A DNA stretch of 35,023 bases from an uncultured Bacteroidales bacterium (lineage in GTDB: Bacteria; Bacteroidota; Bacteroidia; Bacteroidales; Bacteroidaceae): the NCBI GenBank assembly GCA_902779165.1, contig CACZAN010000044.1, positions 1 to 35,023 on the forward strand. The letters run 5' to 3'. Shown piece by piece: positions 8,169 through 18,165 of this stretch. The position numbers and the translations under genes were made by a program. The notes under the pieces are model-generated. The model saw nothing but the letters and a program-made list of their open reading frames with translations. It searched no databases and was not told the DNA's origin. Position 1 is the stretch's first letter. Every line of letters starts with the position of its first letter.

Positions 8169-10286
8169 ATGGCAAAACAAGATTTGCATCTGACCCGTAA
8201 TATCGGCATCATGGCACACATCGATGCCGGCAAGACAACTACGTCTGAACGTATCCTCTTCTATACGGGTCTGACACATAAGATTGGTGAGGTGCACGAC
8301 GGCGCTGCCACCATGGACTGGATGGCCCAGGAGCAGGAGCGCGGTATCACCATCACCTCTGCTGCCACGACAACGTTCTGGAAGTGGAACGACAACAAGT
8401 ACAAGATCAATCTCATTGACACTCCGGGACACGTGGACTTCACCGCAGAGGTGGAGCGTTCACTGCGTGTGCTCGACGGTGCTGTGGCAGCCTACTGCGC
8501 AGTTGGTGGCGTGGAGCCCCAGTCTGAGACCGTGTGGCGTCAGGCAGACAAGTACAACGTCCCCCGTATCGGATATGTAAACAAGATGGACCGCAGCGGC
8601 GCCGACTTCTTTGAGGTCGTTCGCCAGATGAAGGATGTGCTGGGCGCTAAGGCTGTGCCCGTGGTCATCCCCATCGGCGCTGAAGAGAACTTCAAGGGCG
8701 TCGTGGACCTCATTAAGATGAAGGCTATCCTCTGGCATGACGAGACGATGGGCGCTGAGTACAGCGTTGAGGAGATTCCCGCCGACATGGTCGACGAGGC
8801 TCAGGAGTGGCGCGATAAGATGATTGAGACCGCCGCTGAGTACGACGAGGCTCTCATGGAGAAGTTCTTCGACGACCCCAGCAGTATCACTGATGCAGAG
8901 ATCCTCGCAGCTCTTAGGGCTGCCACGGTGAGCATGGAGATTACTCCTATGCTCTGTGGCTCCTCCTTCAAGAACAAGGGCGTGCAGACGTTGCTCGACT
9001 ACGTTTGTGCTTTCCTGCCCAGTCCTCTGGACACCCCGAATGTGGTGGGCGTGAGTCCTGACACCGGTGAGGAAGAGGATCGCAAGCCCTCTGAGGACGA
9101 GAAGACCTCTGCCCTTGCCTTCAAGATTGCTACCGACCCGTATGTGGGACGCTTGACTTTCTTCCGCGTGTATTCCGGTAAGGTCGAAGCCGGCAGCTAT
9201 ATCTACAATCCCCGTAGCGGGAAGAAGGAGCGCGTGAGCCGTCTCTTCCAGATGCACAGTAACCACCAGAACCCCGTGGACTGCATCTCGGCAGGTGATA
9301 TCGGCGCAGGCGTAGGCTTCAAGGATATTCGCACCGGTGACACTCTCTGCGACGAAGACGCACCCATCGTGCTCGAGAGCATGGACTTCCCCGATCCCGT
9401 AATCGGTATCGCTGTGGAGCCCAAGACGCAGAAGGATCTCGACAAGCTCAGCAATGGCCTCGCCAAGCTGGCAGAGGAAGACCCCACCTTCACTGTTCGC
9501 ACCGACGAGCAGAGCGGCCAGACCGTTATCAGCGGTATGGGCGAGCTGCACCTCGACATCATCATCGATCGTCTGAAGCGCGAATTCAAGGTGGAGTGCA
9601 ACCAGGGTAAGCCTCAGGTGAACTACAAGGAAGCAATCACCAAGACCGTGAACCTGCGTGAAGTATATAAGAAGCAGTCTGGCGGCCGCGGTAAGTTCGC
9701 TGACATCATCGTGAACGTGGGTCCCGTGGACGACGACTTCGAAGGCACCGGCCTGCAGTTCGTCAACAGCGTCACGGGCGGTAACATCCCCAAGGAGTTC
9801 ATCCCCGCTGTTCAAAAGGGCTTCGAGAGCGCCATGAAGAATGGTGTGCTCGGTGGCTTCCCGATGGACAGCCTGAAGGTGGAGCTCGTGGACGGATCGT
9901 TCCACCCCGTGGATTCCGACCAACTGTCCTTTGAGATCTGCGCCATCCAGGCTTATCGCAATGCCTGTGCACAGGCTAAACCCGTGCTGATGGAGCCCAT
10001 CATGCGACTGGAGGTGGTGACACCCGAGGAGAACATGGGTGACGTCATCGGCGACCTCAATAAGCGTCGCGGACAGGTGGAAGGCATGGATACCAGCCGC
10101 AGCGGTGCCCGCATCGTGAAGGCTATGGTGCCCCTGGGCGAGATGTTCGGCTATGTGACGGCACTGCGTACCATCACCTCCGGACGTGCCACCAGCAGCA
10201 TGACCTATGACCACCACGCTCCTGTTTCCAGCAGCATCGCCAAGACTGTGCTGGAGGAAGTCAAGGGCCGTGTTGACCTCGTCTGA
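8169..10286 (+). CDS. fusA: Translation elongation factor G
   Basis: 705 aa. EF-G is the GTPase that drives tRNA and mRNA translocation. The GTPase motifs are intact: AHIDAGKTT (16-24), RGITI (58-62), DTPGHVDF (84-91) and NKMD (138-141). Domains II to V follow, including the conserved [18 protein letters not shown] in domain III and [10 protein letters not shown] near the end. It begins 38 nt after rpsG. tuf, which follows fusA in many bacteria, is not here; S10 comes next, as I recall for Bacteroidetes. Confidence 0.98.
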   Translation: MAKQDLHLTRNIGIMAHIDAGKTTTSERILFYTGLTHKIGEVHDGAATMDWMAQEQERGITITSAATTTFWKWNDNKYKINLIDTPGHVDFTAEVERSLRVLDGAVAAYCAVGGVEPQSETVWRQADKYNVPRIGYVNKMDRSGADFFEVVRQMKDVLGAKAVPVVIPIGAEENFKGVVDLIKMKAILWHDETMGAEYSVEEIPADMVDEAQEWRDKMIETAAEYDEALMEKFFDDPSSITDAEILAALRAATVSMEITPMLCGSSFKNKGVQTLLDYVCAFLPSPLDTPNVVGVSPDTGEEEDRKPSEDEKTSALAFKIATDPYVGRLTFFRVYSGKVEAGSYIYNPRSGKKERVSRLFQMHSNHQNPVDCISAGDIGAGVGFKDIRTGDTLCDEDAPIVLESMDFPDPVIGIAVEPKTQKDLDKLSNGLAKLAEEDPTFTVRTDEQSGQTVISGMGELHLDIIIDRLKREFKVECNQGKPQVNYKEAITKTVNLREVYKKQSGGRGKFADIIVNVGPVDDDFEGTGLQFVNSVTGGNIPKEFIPAVQKGFESAMKNGVLGGFPMDSLKVELVDGSFHPVDSDQLSFEICAIQAYRNACAQAKPVLMEPIMRLEVVTPEENMGDVIGDLNKRRGQVEGMDTSRSGARIVKAMVPLGEMFGYVTALRTITSGRATSSMTYDHHAPVSSSIAKTVLEEVKGRVDLV

Positions 10287-10295
10287 CGAGATCAA

Positions 10296-10346
10296 AGTGG
10301 AGAGTGAAGAATGAAAAGTGAAATAAGAATTCATTATTCATTATTC
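10296..10346 (+). repeat. Heptameric AGTGAAR/TCATTAT repeat runs
   Basis: Directly after fusA are four heptamers on a shared theme (AGTGGAG, AGTGAAG, AATGAAA, AGTGAAA), followed by two TCATTAT units. The two runs are roughly complementary and can fold back on each other. Short 7-nt repeats of this kind are scattered in some Bacteroidetes genomes; that is recollection. Confidence 0.5.
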
Positions 10347-10361
10347 GTGAAGTAAAAGGGT

Positions 10362-10404
10362 AGGGGGTGGCCGAGCAAATGACTCTTCGGCGCCCAACCA
10401 CCCT
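10362..10404 (+). promoter_or_regulatory. Intercistronic hairpin between fusA and rpsJ
   Basis: AGGGGGTGG (10362-10370) can pair with CCACCCT (10398-10404), and CCGAG with CTCTTCGG, giving a two-part stem in the 162-nt gap. With no T run after it, it looks like a processing or regulatory structure rather than a terminator. Function is inferred. Confidence 0.4.
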
Positions 10405-10448
10405 AAGTAAAGTAAAATAGTAAATAAGTTAAATCGTAAAATCAAATC

Positions 10449-10754
10449 ATGAGTCAGAAAATCAGAATCAAACTGAAGTCTTATGACCACAACCTCGTGG
10501 ACAAGTCCGCAGAGAAGATTGTGAAGACAGTGAAAGCTACCGGCGCTATCGTGAGCGGACCTATCCCCCTTCCCACCCACAAGCGTATCTTCACCGTTAA
10601 CCGTTCCACCTTCGTTAACAAGAAGGCCCGCGAACAGTTCCAGCTCTGCAGCTACAAGCGTCTCATCGACATCTATTCGAGCACCGCTCAGACTGTGGAT
10701 GCATTGATGAAACTCGAATTGCCCAGCGGCGTGGAAGTAGAGATCAAAGTCTAA
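10449..10754 (+). CDS. rpsJ: 30S ribosomal protein S10
   Basis: 101 aa, normal length. S10 sits in the 30S head and is also NusE, a partner in antitermination. Recognised by [20 protein letters not shown], the central loop [20 protein letters not shown] and the C-terminal [11 protein letters not shown]. First gene of the S10 cluster; gaps on both sides are long and carry possible hairpins. Confidence 0.98.
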   Translation: MSQKIRIKLKSYDHNLVDKSAEKIVKTVKATGAIVSGPIPLPTHKRIFTVNRSTFVNKKAREQFQLCSYKRLIDIYSSTAQTVDALMKLELPSGVEVEIKV

Positions 10755-10834
10755 TTAAAGCGTAGGAAGGCCTGGGGTGTTTAGGCATCCTGGGAGTACC
10801 TATAGAAAATAATCAAATTAATTAAATTAAAGAA

Positions 10835-11369
10835 ATGCCAGGATTATTAGGAAAGAAAATCGGAATGACTTCCGTTTTCAGTGCCGACGGCAAGAACGTG
10901 CCGTGCACTGTTATCGAATTAGGTCCTTGACACCACCAAGCCTATGCTCGGACACTTCGCTAAGAGCGGTACAACACCCAAGCGCCACTTGGCCGAGTTC
11001 ACAGGTTTCGAAGAGGTCAACCTCGGTGACACCATTACCGTGGAGCTCTTCGCTGACACCGCATTCGTCGATGTCATCGCCACCAGCAAAGGTAAAGGCT
11101 TCCAGGGCGTCATGAAACGTCATGGCTTCGGCGGCGTAGGTCAGACCACGCATGGTCAGGACGACCGCGCCCGCAAGCCGGGTTCCATCGGTGCCTGCTC
11201 GTATCCCGCCAAGGTTTTCAAGGGACTCCGCATGGGCGGACAGATGGGTTCTGAGCGTGTGACTACGCACAACCTGCAAGTGTTAAAGGTTATTCCCGAG
11301 CACAACCTGCTCCTCATCAAGGGCAGTATTCCCGGGTTCAAAGGTTCAATCGTAAGCGTTATTAAGTAA
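10835..11369 (+). pseudogene. rplC: 50S ribosomal protein L3, broken by an internal deletion
   Basis: The gene starts normally ([20 protein letters not shown], 10835) and runs to VIELGP, then meets TGA at 10928. The rest of L3, from [20 protein letters not shown] to GSIVSVIK, follows in another frame to 11369. The expected linking block after the GP motif, usually about 27 residues of the CVVTQVKT...DGY...LGF type, is missing. The total of 535 nt is about 83 nt short of a 205-aa L3. L3 is essential for 50S assembly and lines the peptidyl transferase region, so true loss is unlikely and an assembly or strain-collapse error near 10926-10930 is favoured. Confidence 0.85.
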
Positions 11370-11370
11370 G

Positions 11371-12000
11371 ATGGAAGTCAGTGTATTGAATATCAAAGGT
11401 CAGGACACCGGTCGTAAGGTAGTCCTGAGCGATGCAGTCTACGGCATTGAGCCCAATGACCACGCTATTTATCTCGATGTCCGCCTCTTCCTCGCCAACC
11501 AGCGTCAGGGTACTTCCAAGGCCAAGGAACGCTCCGAAATCAGCGGTTCTACCCGCAAGCTCGGACGTCAGAAGGGCGGCGGCGGTGCTCGTCGTGGTGA
11601 CATCAATTCCCCGGTACTCGTCGGCGGTGCCCGCGTCTTCGGACCTCAGCCCCGCGACTATGGCTTCAAGCTTAATCAGAAGGTACGTCGTCTCGCCCGT
11701 AAGAGTGCCCTCGCCTACAAGGCTCAGGAGGACGCAATTATTGTCGTTGAAGACTTCACTTTTGACGCTCCGAAGACCAAAAACTTCATTGAAGTCATAA
11801 AAAATCTTAAAATTGATGGCAAGAAAGCACTTTTTGTTTTGCCAGGTGTAGATAAAGCTGTATATTTGTCGGCTCGAAACATCGAGAAGGCCAAAGTTAT
11901 GGCTGCAGCTGCGCTGAACACCTACAAGGTGCTTGACGCAGACATCCTTGTGCTCACAGAAGGTTCTCTCGCTGTCGTCGAACAAAATCTTAACAAGTAA
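11371..12000 (+). CDS. rplD: 50S ribosomal protein L4
   Basis: 209 aa, full length. L4 binds 23S rRNA and extends a loop into the exit tunnel. The loop is visible as [18 protein letters not shown], and the start [14 protein letters not shown] and end [15 protein letters not shown] fit Bacteroidetes L4. It begins 1 nt after the rplC stop. In E. coli L4 also represses the S10 operon; no matching leader structure was identified here. Confidence 0.97.
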   Translation: MEVSVLNIKGQDTGRKVVLSDAVYGIEPNDHAIYLDVRLFLANQRQGTSKAKERSEISGSTRKLGRQKGGGGARRGDINSPVLVGGARVFGPQPRDYGFKLNQKVRRLARKSALAYKAQEDAIIVVEDFTFDAPKTKNFIEVIKNLKIDGKKALFVLPGVDKAVYLSARNIEKAKVMAAAALNTYKVLDADILVLTEGSLAVVEQNLNK

Positions 12001-12014
12001 AGGGCAATACAACT

Positions 12015-12305
12015 ATGGGATACATTATCAAACCCCTCGTCACTGAGAAGATGACGAAAATCACCGAGAAGCAGAATAAGTTCGGCTTCATCGTGCGTCC
12101 TGAGGCTAACAAGATTCAGATCAAGAACGAAGTTGAGGCCCTGTACAATGTAACGGTTGTAGGAATCTCCACCTGCCGCTATGCCGGTAAGAACAAGACT
12201 CGCTACACCAAGGCCGGTCTCATCAAGGGCCGCACTAATGCCTTTAAGAAGGCTATCGTCACCCTGAAGGATGGCGATACGATCGATTTCTACAGTAACA
12301 TTTAA
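12015..12305 (+). CDS. rplW: 50S ribosomal protein L23
   Basis: 96 aa. L23 lies at the tunnel exit and docks trigger factor and SRP. Signature segments are [11 protein letters not shown] at the N-terminus, [21 protein letters not shown] in the core, and [13 protein letters not shown] in the loop. It begins 14 nt after rplD and ends 7 nt before rplB. Confidence 0.97.
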   Translation: MGYIIKPLVTEKMTKITEKQNKFGFIVRPEANKIQIKNEVEALYNVTVVGISTCRYAGKNKTRYTKAGLIKGRTNAFKKAIVTLKDGDTIDFYSNI

Positions 12306-12312
12306 AAAGAAA

Positions 12313-13140
12313 ATGGCAGTACGTAAATTAAAGCCCACAACTCCGGGCCAGAGACACAAAATTATAGGTACCTTCGAAGAGATTACTGCTGCGGTACCTG
12401 AGAAATCTCTCGTCTACGGCAAGCGCTCTACTGGCGGCCGTAACAATGTCGGTAAGATGACTGTCCGCTATATGGGCGGCGGCCACAAGCAGAAATATCG
12501 CTTTATCGACTTCAAACGAGAGAAAGATGGTGTTCCCGCAGTCGTGAAGACCATTGAGTACGATCCGAACCGCTCGGCTCGCATCGCTCTGCTCTTCTAC
12601 GCTGACGGTGAGAAACGTTATATTATTGCTCCTAATGGACTGCAGGTCGGTCAGACCGTGATGTCTGGTGCCGAGGCTGTGCCTGAGGTAGGCAACGCCC
12701 TCCCCCTGCAGAACATTCCTGTCGGTACTGTTATCCACAATATCGAGCTCCGTCCCGGTCAGGGCGCTCTGCTGGTGCGTTCCGCCGGTAATTTCGCACA
12801 GCTCACTTCCCGCGAAGGCCGCTACTGTGTCATCAAACTCCCCTCGGGCGAGACACGTAAGATTCTCAGTGCCTGCAAGGCCACTGTCGGCAGCGTAGGC
12901 AACAGCGACCATGCTCTGGAAGCTTCCGGTAAGGCCGGTCGCAGCCGCTGGCTCGGCCGTCGTCCCCACAACCGCGGTGTCGTTATGAACCCCCACGATC
13001 ACCCGATGGGTGGTGGTGAAGGCCGTCAGAGTGGTGGACATCCCCGTTCACGCAAAGGCCTCTATGCCAAGGGTCTCAAGACTCGTGCTCCGAAGAAGCA
13101 GTCGAACAAGTACATCATTGAAAGAGCTAACAAGAAGTAA
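12313..13140 (+). CDS. rplB: 50S ribosomal protein L2
   Basis: 275 aa from the start [16 protein letters not shown]. The frame is open further upstream to 12271, but that would overlap rplW and add nonconserved residues, so 12313 is chosen. L2 is needed for subunit association and peptidyl transferase activity. The C-terminal conserved segment [20 protein letters not shown] is intact, including the essential His of NPHDHPHGGG-type motifs, here with M in place of the second-last H. Confidence 0.97.
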   Translation: MAVRKLKPTTPGQRHKIIGTFEEITAAVPEKSLVYGKRSTGGRNNVGKMTVRYMGGGHKQKYRFIDFKREKDGVPAVVKTIEYDPNRSARIALLFYADGEKRYIIAPNGLQVGQTVMSGAEAVPEVGNALPLQNIPVGTVIHNIELRPGQGALLVRSAGNFAQLTSREGRYCVIKLPSGETRKILSACKATVGSVGNSDHALEASGKAGRSRWLGRRPHNRGVVMNPHDHPMGGGEGRQSGGHPRSRKGLYAKGLKTRAPKKQSNKYIIERANKK

Positions 13141-13165
13141 TCACAGTTAAACTCGAAGGAATATT

Positions 13166-13370
13166 ATGAGTCGTTCACTTAAAAAAGGTCCATACATCGC
13201 AGTAAGCCTTGAGAAGAAGGTTCTCGCCATGAACGAGAGCGGCAAGAAGAACGTCGTGAAGACTTGGGCTCGCGCTTCAATGATCAGCCCCGACTTCGTC
13301 GGCCACACGATTGCCTGAGTTCGCTCCCACGCGCAAGTTCGGCGGCCACGCTGGTCAGAAGAAGAAGTAA
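13166..13370 (+). pseudogene. rpsS: 30S ribosomal protein S19, broken by an internal deletion
   Basis: The start is normal ([19 protein letters not shown]) and the frame runs to DFVGHTIA, then meets TGA at 13316. The usual C-terminus EFAPTRKFGGHAGQKKK follows at once, shifted into another frame (13317-13370). The block that should lie between, normally about 22 residues of the VHNGxxFIPVYVxExMVGHKLG type, is missing. At 205 nt the gene is about 65 nt short of an 89-aa S19. S19 is essential and binds 16S rRNA with S13 in the head, so an assembly error is the simplest reading; this is the second such break in the cluster. Confidence 0.85.
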
Positions 13371-13417
13371 GCAGGACCTAAGGATTCTATAACAGAACAT
13401 TTAGAGTATATAATATA

Positions 13418-13816
13418 ATGGGAAAAAGAAAAAGACTTGCAGCTGAAGCAAGAAAGGCTGCACAGAAGACCCAGTACTTTGCCAAGGCCAAAAGCGTGCC
13501 GTCCTCCCCGCGGAAGATGCGTTATGTGGTGGATTTGATCCGCGGCATGGAGGTTAACCGCGCTCTGGCTACACTGCGCTTCAACAAGAAGGCAGCCGCA
13601 GCAGACGTAGAGAAACTGCTCCGCTCGGCTATCGCCAACTGGGAACAGAAGAACGACCGCAAGGCCGAAGAAGGCGAGCTGGTCGTATCGAGAGTATTCG
13701 TCGACGAAGGAGCTACACTAAAGCGCATGCGTCCCGCCCCGCAGGGCCGCGGCTACCGCATCCGCAAGCGCAGCAATCACGTCACTTTGTTCGTTGACAC
13801 TAAAACTAATGATTAA
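13418..13816 (+). CDS. rplV: 50S ribosomal protein L22
   Basis: 132 aa with a basic N-terminal extension ([20 protein letters not shown]) like that of other Bacteroidetes L22 proteins. L22 spans the large subunit and its beta-hairpin narrows the exit tunnel. The hairpin segment [20 protein letters not shown] carries the conserved positions where macrolide-resistance changes occur elsewhere; it looks wild type. Confidence 0.97.
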   Translation: MGKRKRLAAEARKAAQKTQYFAKAKSVPSSPRKMRYVVDLIRGMEVNRALATLRFNKKAAAADVEKLLRSAIANWEQKNDRKAEEGELVVSRVFVDEGATLKRMRPAPQGRGYRIRKRSNHVTLFVDTKTND

Positions 13817-13828
13817 TCTTTAGAAAGT

Positions 13829-14566
13829 ATGGGACAGAAAGTAAATCCTATAAGCAACCGTCTCGGAATCATCCGCGGTTGGGATTCCAATTGGTTTGGT
13901 GGCAAGAACTTCGGTGATTCCATCCTCGAGGACAGCAAGATTCGCAAGTACCTCATGGTACGTCTTGGCGACGCCAGCATCGCTCGCATCGTCATTGAGC
14001 GCACCCTGAAGTTGGTGACTATCACCATCTGCACTTCGCGCCCGGGACTGATTATCGGCAAGGGCGGCGAGAAGGTTGATGCCCTGAAGAAGGAGCTCAA
14101 GAAGATCACCGACAAGGAGATACAGATCAACATCTTTGAGATCAAGAAGCCTGACCTCGACGCTAACATCGTAGGTGCTAACATCGCTAAGCAGGTGGAG
14201 GGCAAGATCGCCTATCGCCGTGCTATCAAGATGGCTATTGCCAATGCTATGCGTGCCGGTGCTGAAGGCATCAAGGTGCTCATTTCCGGTCGTCTGAACG
14301 GCGCTGAGATCGCACGCTCCGAAATGTTCAAGGAGGGTCGTACGCCCCTGCACACTTTCCGCGCAGATATTGATTACTGCCAGACCGAGGCCCTCACGAA
14401 GGTTGGTCTGCTCGGTATCAAGGTTTGGATTTGCCGCGGTGAAGTCTATGGCAAGAAGGACCTGGCACCCAACTTCGCACAGACCAAGGAAACAGGTCGC
14501 TTCGGCGGCAACGAGCGCGGCGCAGGCCGTCGTGGCCCCCGTCGTCCGCGTAACAACAATCGTTAA
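13829..14566 (+). CDS. rpsC: 30S ribosomal protein S3
   Basis: 245 aa. S3 lies at the mRNA entry channel and has helicase-related activity with S4 and S5. It begins [20 protein letters not shown], has a type II KH domain with the [12 protein letters not shown] loop, and ends in an Arg/Gly-rich tail ([18 protein letters not shown]). It starts 12 nt after rplV. Confidence 0.98.
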   Translation: MGQKVNPISNRLGIIRGWDSNWFGGKNFGDSILEDSKIRKYLMVRLGDASIARIVIERTLKLVTITICTSRPGLIIGKGGEKVDALKKELKKITDKEIQINIFEIKKPDLDANIVGANIAKQVEGKIAYRRAIKMAIANAMRAGAEGIKVLISGRLNGAEIARSEMFKEGRTPLHTFRADIDYCQTEALTKVGLLGIKVWICRGEVYGKKDLAPNFAQTKETGRFGGNERGAGRRGPRRPRNNNR

Positions 14567-14589
14567 ACCACTGAAAGTACATAATAGTT

Positions 14590-15015
14590 ATGTTACAGCC
14601 GAAAAGAACAAAATACAGAAGACCGCAAAAAGGACGTTGCAAGGGCAACGCCCAGCGCGGCAACCAGCTTGCTTTCGGATCCTTCGGCATCAAGAGCCTG
14701 GACACGCACTGGATTACCGGTCGTCAGATCGAGGCTGCCCGTGTCGCCGTGACGCGTTACATGCAGCGTGAAGGTCAGGTCTGGATCCGAATCTTCCCGG
14801 ACAAGCCCATCACCAAGAAGCCTGCTGATGTGCGTATGGGTAAAGGTAAGGGTGACCCCGTGGGTTACGTCTTCCCCATCACTCCCGGCCGCATCATTTT
14901 CGAGGTAGAAGGTGTACCCTACGAGACAGCAAAAGAAGCTCTGCGCCTCGCTGCTCAGAAGCTTCCCGTTACAACAAAGTTCATCGTTAGACGAGATTAC
15001 GACAAAAACGCTTGA
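14590..15015 (+). CDS. rplP: 50S ribosomal protein L16
   Basis: 141 aa. L16 helps position tRNA in the A site and organises the central protuberance side. It begins [20 protein letters not shown] and contains the conserved [34 protein letters not shown] and [11 protein letters not shown] segments. It starts 23 nt after rpsC and its stop lies 2 nt before the rpmC start. Confidence 0.98.
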   Translation: MLQPKRTKYRRPQKGRCKGNAQRGNQLAFGSFGIKSLDTHWITGRQIEAARVAVTRYMQREGQVWIRIFPDKPITKKPADVRMGKGKGDPVGYVFPITPGRIIFEVEGVPYETAKEALRLAAQKLPVTTKFIVRRDYDKNA

Positions 15016-15017
15016 TT

Positions 15018-15212
15018 ATGAAGACTGCAGAAGTTAGAGCTCTCACCATTGAGGAGCTCGCCGAGAAAATCGAAACGGCAAAGGCACAGTACAATCAGAT
15101 GCTGCTCACCCACGCCGTATCTCCCCTGGAGAACCCTTCCCAGATCAAGGCTGCTCGTCGCGACATCGCTCGTATGATGACCATCCTGACGGAGAAGAAG
15201 AACGCTAAATAA
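15018..15212 (+). CDS. rpmC: 50S ribosomal protein L29
   Basis: 64 aa: MKTAEVRALTIEELAEKI start and a two-helix hairpin ending LTEKKNAK. The ATG at 15018 gives the usual N-terminus; an in-frame TTG 6 nt earlier is less likely. L29 sits near the tunnel exit beside L23. Confidence 0.96.
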   Translation: MKTAEVRALTIEELAEKIETAKAQYNQMLLTHAVSPLENPSQIKAARRDIARMMTILTEKKNAK

Positions 15213-15227
15213 AAAATGGTCTTAAAC

Positions 15228-15485
15228 ATGGAAGCTAGAAACTTAAGAAAGACAAGAACTGGTGTGGTCGTCAGCGACAAAATGGACAAGACCATTGTAG
15301 TGGCTGCCAAGTTCAAGGAGAAACACCCGATCTATGGTAAGTTCGTCCAGAAGACGAAGAAATACCACGCACATGATGAGAAGAACGACTGCCACAAAGG
15401 CGACACCGTTCTGATTATGGAAACCCGTCCCTTGAGCAAAACCAAGAGATGGAGAGTTGTAGAAATCGTTGAAAGAGCTAAGTAA
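15228..15485 (+). CDS. rpsQ: 30S ribosomal protein S17
   Basis: 85 aa from [19 protein letters not shown], the start used by Bacteroides S17. An in-frame ATG at 15216 would add MVLN and cannot be excluded. S17 is an early-binding OB-fold protein of the 30S body; conserved segments are [19 protein letters not shown] and [18 protein letters not shown]. Confidence 0.95.
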   Translation: MEARNLRKTRTGVVVSDKMDKTIVVAAKFKEKHPIYGKFVQKTKKYHAHDEKNDCHKGDTVLIMETRPLSKTKRWRVVEIVERAK

Positions 15486-15487
15486 TT

Positions 15488-15853
15488 ATGATACAGGCAG
15501 AATCAAGATTAGTTGTTGCAGACAACAGCGGGGCTAAGGAATGCCTCTGCATCCGAGTACTCGGTGGTACCAAGCGCCGCTATGCAACCGTCGGGGATGT
15601 CATCGTCGTCTCTGTGAAGAGCGTCATTCCCTCGAGTGAAATTAAAAAAGGTGCTGTGTCGAAGGCCTTGATCGTTCGTACAAGCAAAGAAGTTCGTCGT
15701 GCTGACGGCTCCTACATTCGTTTCGACGACAACGCTTGCGTGCTTTTGAACAATGCTGGTGAGTTGCGCGGCAGCCGTATCTTCGGCCCCGTTGCACGTG
15801 AGTTGCGCGCAGCAAACATGAAGGTCGTTTCCTTGGCACCTGAGGTACTTTAA
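15488..15853 (+). CDS. rplN: 50S ribosomal protein L14
   Basis: 121 aa, full length. L14 forms bridges to the small subunit next to L19. It begins [18 protein letters not shown] and shows the family patterns [20 protein letters not shown] and [11 protein letters not shown]. It starts 2 nt after rpsQ and opens the part corresponding to the spc cluster. Confidence 0.98.
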   Translation: MIQAESRLVVADNSGAKECLCIRVLGGTKRRYATVGDVIVVSVKSVIPSSEIKKGAVSKALIVRTSKEVRRADGSYIRFDDNACVLLNNAGELRGSRIFGPVARELRAANMKVVSLAPEVL

Positions 15854-15877
15854 TCATCTTTAAAGATTCAAGAAGTA

Positions 15878-16198
15878 ATGGCTAAATTACATATTAAGAA
15901 AGGCGACACCGTCATGGTCCTGACCGGCAACAGCAAGGGTAAGACAGGAACCGTACTGCGTGTGCTCGTCAAGGAGCAGAAGGCTATTGTTGAAGGCCTG
16001 AACATGGTCTCCAAGAGCCAGAAGCCCAGCGCCAAGAACCCGCAGGGAGGCATTGTGAAGCAGGAAGCCCCCATCCACATCTCCAACCTCAACGTTGTGG
16101 ATCCCAAGACAGGAAAGGCAACCCGCATTGGTCGTAAGTTGAACGCTGACGGCAAGCTCGTCCGTTATGCAAAAAAATCAGGAGAGGAGATTAAGTAA
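15878..16198 (+). CDS. rplX: 50S ribosomal protein L24
   Basis: 106 aa. L24 starts 50S assembly and sits near the tunnel exit. The KOW motif is clear: [20 protein letters not shown]. The stop TAA shares its last base with the rplE ATG (TAATG), so translation is probably coupled. Confidence 0.98.
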   Translation: MAKLHIKKGDTVMVLTGNSKGKTGTVLRVLVKEQKAIVEGLNMVSKSQKPSAKNPQGGIVKQEAPIHISNLNVVDPKTGKATRIGRKLNADGKLVRYAKKSGEEIK

Positions 16199-16752
16199 TG
16201 GCAAATACCGCAAGACTGAAGCAGGAGTATACCGAGCGTATTGCTCCCGCATTGAAGGAAAAGTTCGGCTACACTTCCGCTATGCAGATTCCCGTCCTGA
16301 AGAAGATTGTCATCAATCAGGGCCTGGGCATCGCTACCGCCGACAAGAAGATTATCGAAGTCGCTATCAATGAGCTCACCGCTATCACGGGTCAGAAGGC
16401 TGTCGCCACCGTTTCCAAGAAGGACGTGGCAAACTTCAAGCTTCGTAAGAAGATGCCTATCGGCGTCATGGTGACTCTCCGTCGCGAGCGTATGTATGAG
16501 TTCCTCGAGAAGCTCGTCAAAGTCGCTCTTCCCCGTATCCGTGACTTCAAGGGAATCGAGAGCAAGCTCGACGGCCGTGGCAACTACACCCTCGGCATCC
16601 AGGAGCAGATTATCTTCCCCGAGATCAACATCGATGCCATCGACCGCATCGTTGGTATGAATATCACTTTCGTGACCACTGCACCGACCGACGAGGAAGG
16701 CTACGCTCTCCTCAAGGAATTCGGTCTTCCCTTCAAGAACGCTAAAGACTAA
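16198..16752 (+). CDS. rplE: 50S ribosomal protein L5
   Basis: 184 aa. L5 binds 5S rRNA in the central protuberance and contacts the P-site tRNA. Conserved parts are [10 protein letters not shown], the [20 protein letters not shown] segment and [10 protein letters not shown]. The start overlaps the rplX stop by one base. Confidence 0.98.
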   Translation: MANTARLKQEYTERIAPALKEKFGYTSAMQIPVLKKIVINQGLGIATADKKIIEVAINELTAITGQKAVATVSKKDVANFKLRKKMPIGVMVTLRRERMYEFLEKLVKVALPRIRDFKGIESKLDGRGNYTLGIQEQIIFPEINIDAIDRIVGMNITFVTTAPTDEEGYALLKEFGLPFKNAKD

Positions 16753-16758
16753 GAGAAT

Positions 16759-17058
16759 ATGGCAAAAGAATCTATGAAGGCCCGCGAGGTCAAGCGCGCC
16801 AAGCTCGTTGCCAAGTATGCCGCCAAGCGTGCTGCCCTGAAGAAGATCGTTAACACGGGAGATCCCGTGGAGGCTTTCGAGGCAGCCCAGAAGCTCCAGC
16901 GCATCCCCCGCAACGCCAACCCCATCCGCCTGCACAACCGCTGCAAGATCACAGGTCGTCCGAAGGGCTACATCCGTCAGTTCGGACTCTCCCGTATCCA
17001 GTTCCGCGAGATGGCATCACAGGGACTCATCCCCGGTGTGAAGAAGGCAAGTTGGTAA
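16759..17058 (+). CDS. rpsN: 30S ribosomal protein S14, long form without zinc ligands
   Basis: 99 aa. S14 is in the 30S head near the A site. This is the long, zinc-independent form: it has [20 protein letters not shown] and the terminal [11 protein letters not shown] but lacks the two CxxC pairs of the short zinc form. It starts 6 nt after rplE. Confidence 0.97.
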   Translation: MAKESMKAREVKRAKLVAKYAAKRAALKKIVNTGDPVEAFEAAQKLQRIPRNANPIRLHNRCKITGRPKGYIRQFGLSRIQFREMASQGLIPGVKKASW

Positions 17059-17107
17059 CAAGCGCGCTCAAGGAAAGATACCCCAAGTTACTTTATGTTT
17101 AATATTG

Positions 17108-17122
17108 TCGGCAGAGTGCCGA
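17108..17122 (+). promoter_or_regulatory. Small hairpin upstream of rpsH
   Basis: TCGGCA and TGCCGA form a perfect 6-bp stem with a GAG loop in the 86-nt gap before S8. No T run follows. In E. coli S8 controls the spc operon through an mRNA site; a similar role here is speculative. Confidence 0.35.
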
Positions 17123-17144
17123 TTAATTAAATCAATTCAAACAA

Positions 17145-17540
17145 ATGACAGATCCTATTGCAGACTATCTGACACGGCTCCGCAACGCCATCATGGCTAA
17201 GCACCGCGTAGTGGAGATTCCCGCGTCGAATCTGAAGAAGGAGATCACTAAGATCCTCTTCGAGAAGGGCTACATCCTGAACTACAAGTTCGTTGACGAT
17301 GGCCCTCAGGGCACCATCAAGGTGGCTCTGAAGTACGATGCTGTTAACAAGGTTAACGCCATCAAGAAACTAATCCGTGTGTCCCGCCCCGGTATGCGTA
17401 AGTACACTGGCTATAAGGACATGCCCCGTGTTATTAACGGCCTTGGCGTGGCCATCATCTCCACTTCCAAGGGTGTGATGACCAACAAGGAAGCTGCCGA
17501 GCAGAAGATCGGCGGTGAAGTACTGTGCTACGTTTATTAA
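17145..17540 (+). CDS. rpsH: 30S ribosomal protein S8
   Basis: 131 aa. S8 binds helix 21 of 16S rRNA early in assembly. It begins MTDPIADYLTRLRNA and has the C-terminal pattern GLGVAIISTSKGVMTNKEA followed by GGEVLCYVY. The 86-nt gap upstream is longer than its neighbours and carries a small hairpin. Confidence 0.98.
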   Translation: MTDPIADYLTRLRNAIMAKHRVVEIPASNLKKEITKILFEKGYILNYKFVDDGPQGTIKVALKYDAVNKVNAIKKLIRVSRPGMRKYTGYKDMPRVINGLGVAIISTSKGVMTNKEAAEQKIGGEVLCYVY

Positions 17541-17559
17541 TGTATAGGAGGAATTAACA

Positions 17560-18141
17560 ATGTCAAGAATCGGTAAATTGCCCATAAACATCCCCGCAGG
17601 TGTTGAGATTTCCGTTAACGGCAACGTCGTTACCGTTAAGGGTAAGGAGGGTGTTTTAACCCAAGAGGTTAATCCTTCCATTCAAGTGAACTATGACAAG
17701 GACAAGGCAGAGGTAACGTTCACTATCGACGAGGCTTATGACCCCGAGAACGTCACCCTCAAGCAGAAGCAAGCCTACCACGGCCTCTATCGCTCGCTCA
17801 TCCACAACATGGTGGTCGGCGTCAGCCAGGGCTACACCCGTGAGCTGGAGCTTGTCGGCGTAGGTTACCGTGTGAGCAACAAGGGAAATCTCCTGGAGTT
17901 CGCTCTCGGTTACACCCACCCCATCTACTTCATGCTTCCCAAGGAGATCAAAGTCGAGACCAAGTCTGAACGTAACCAGAACCCCCTGATCATCCTGCAG
18001 TCCTGTGACAAGCAGCTCCTCGGTCAGGTGTGTGCCAAGATTCGTACCTTCCGCAAGCCCGAACCTTACAAGGGCAAGGGTATTCTCTTCAAGGGAGAGG
18101 TCATCCGCAGGAAGTCTGGTAAGTCGGCTGGTGCCAAGTAA
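17560..18141 (+). CDS. rplF: 50S ribosomal protein L6
   Basis: 193 aa. L6 binds near the sarcin-ricin loop and the factor-binding site. It begins MSRIGKLPINIPAGVE and ends in the conserved PEPYKGKGI and KSGKSAGAK segments. The start is preceded by AGGAGG with good spacing, one of the few strong Shine-Dalgarno sites in the cluster. Confidence 0.98.
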   Translation: MSRIGKLPINIPAGVEISVNGNVVTVKGKEGVLTQEVNPSIQVNYDKDKAEVTFTIDEAYDPENVTLKQKQAYHGLYRSLIHNMVVGVSQGYTRELELVGVGYRVSNKGNLLEFALGYTHPIYFMLPKEIKVETKSERNQNPLIILQSCDKQLLGQVCAKIRTFRKPEPYKGKGILFKGEVIRRKSGKSAGAK

Positions 18142-18165
18142 CAGTAACTCTAAAATAGCGTAATC

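Noticed and set aside
8460-10334. 624-aa minus-strand frame opposite fusA
   Set aside because: It is antisense to a fully conserved EF-G gene; long antisense frames arise from codon bias in highly expressed genes.
10835-11369. Programmed frameshift or bypass in rplC
   Set aside because: A whole conserved block is missing, not just a shifted frame, so recoding could not restore L3.
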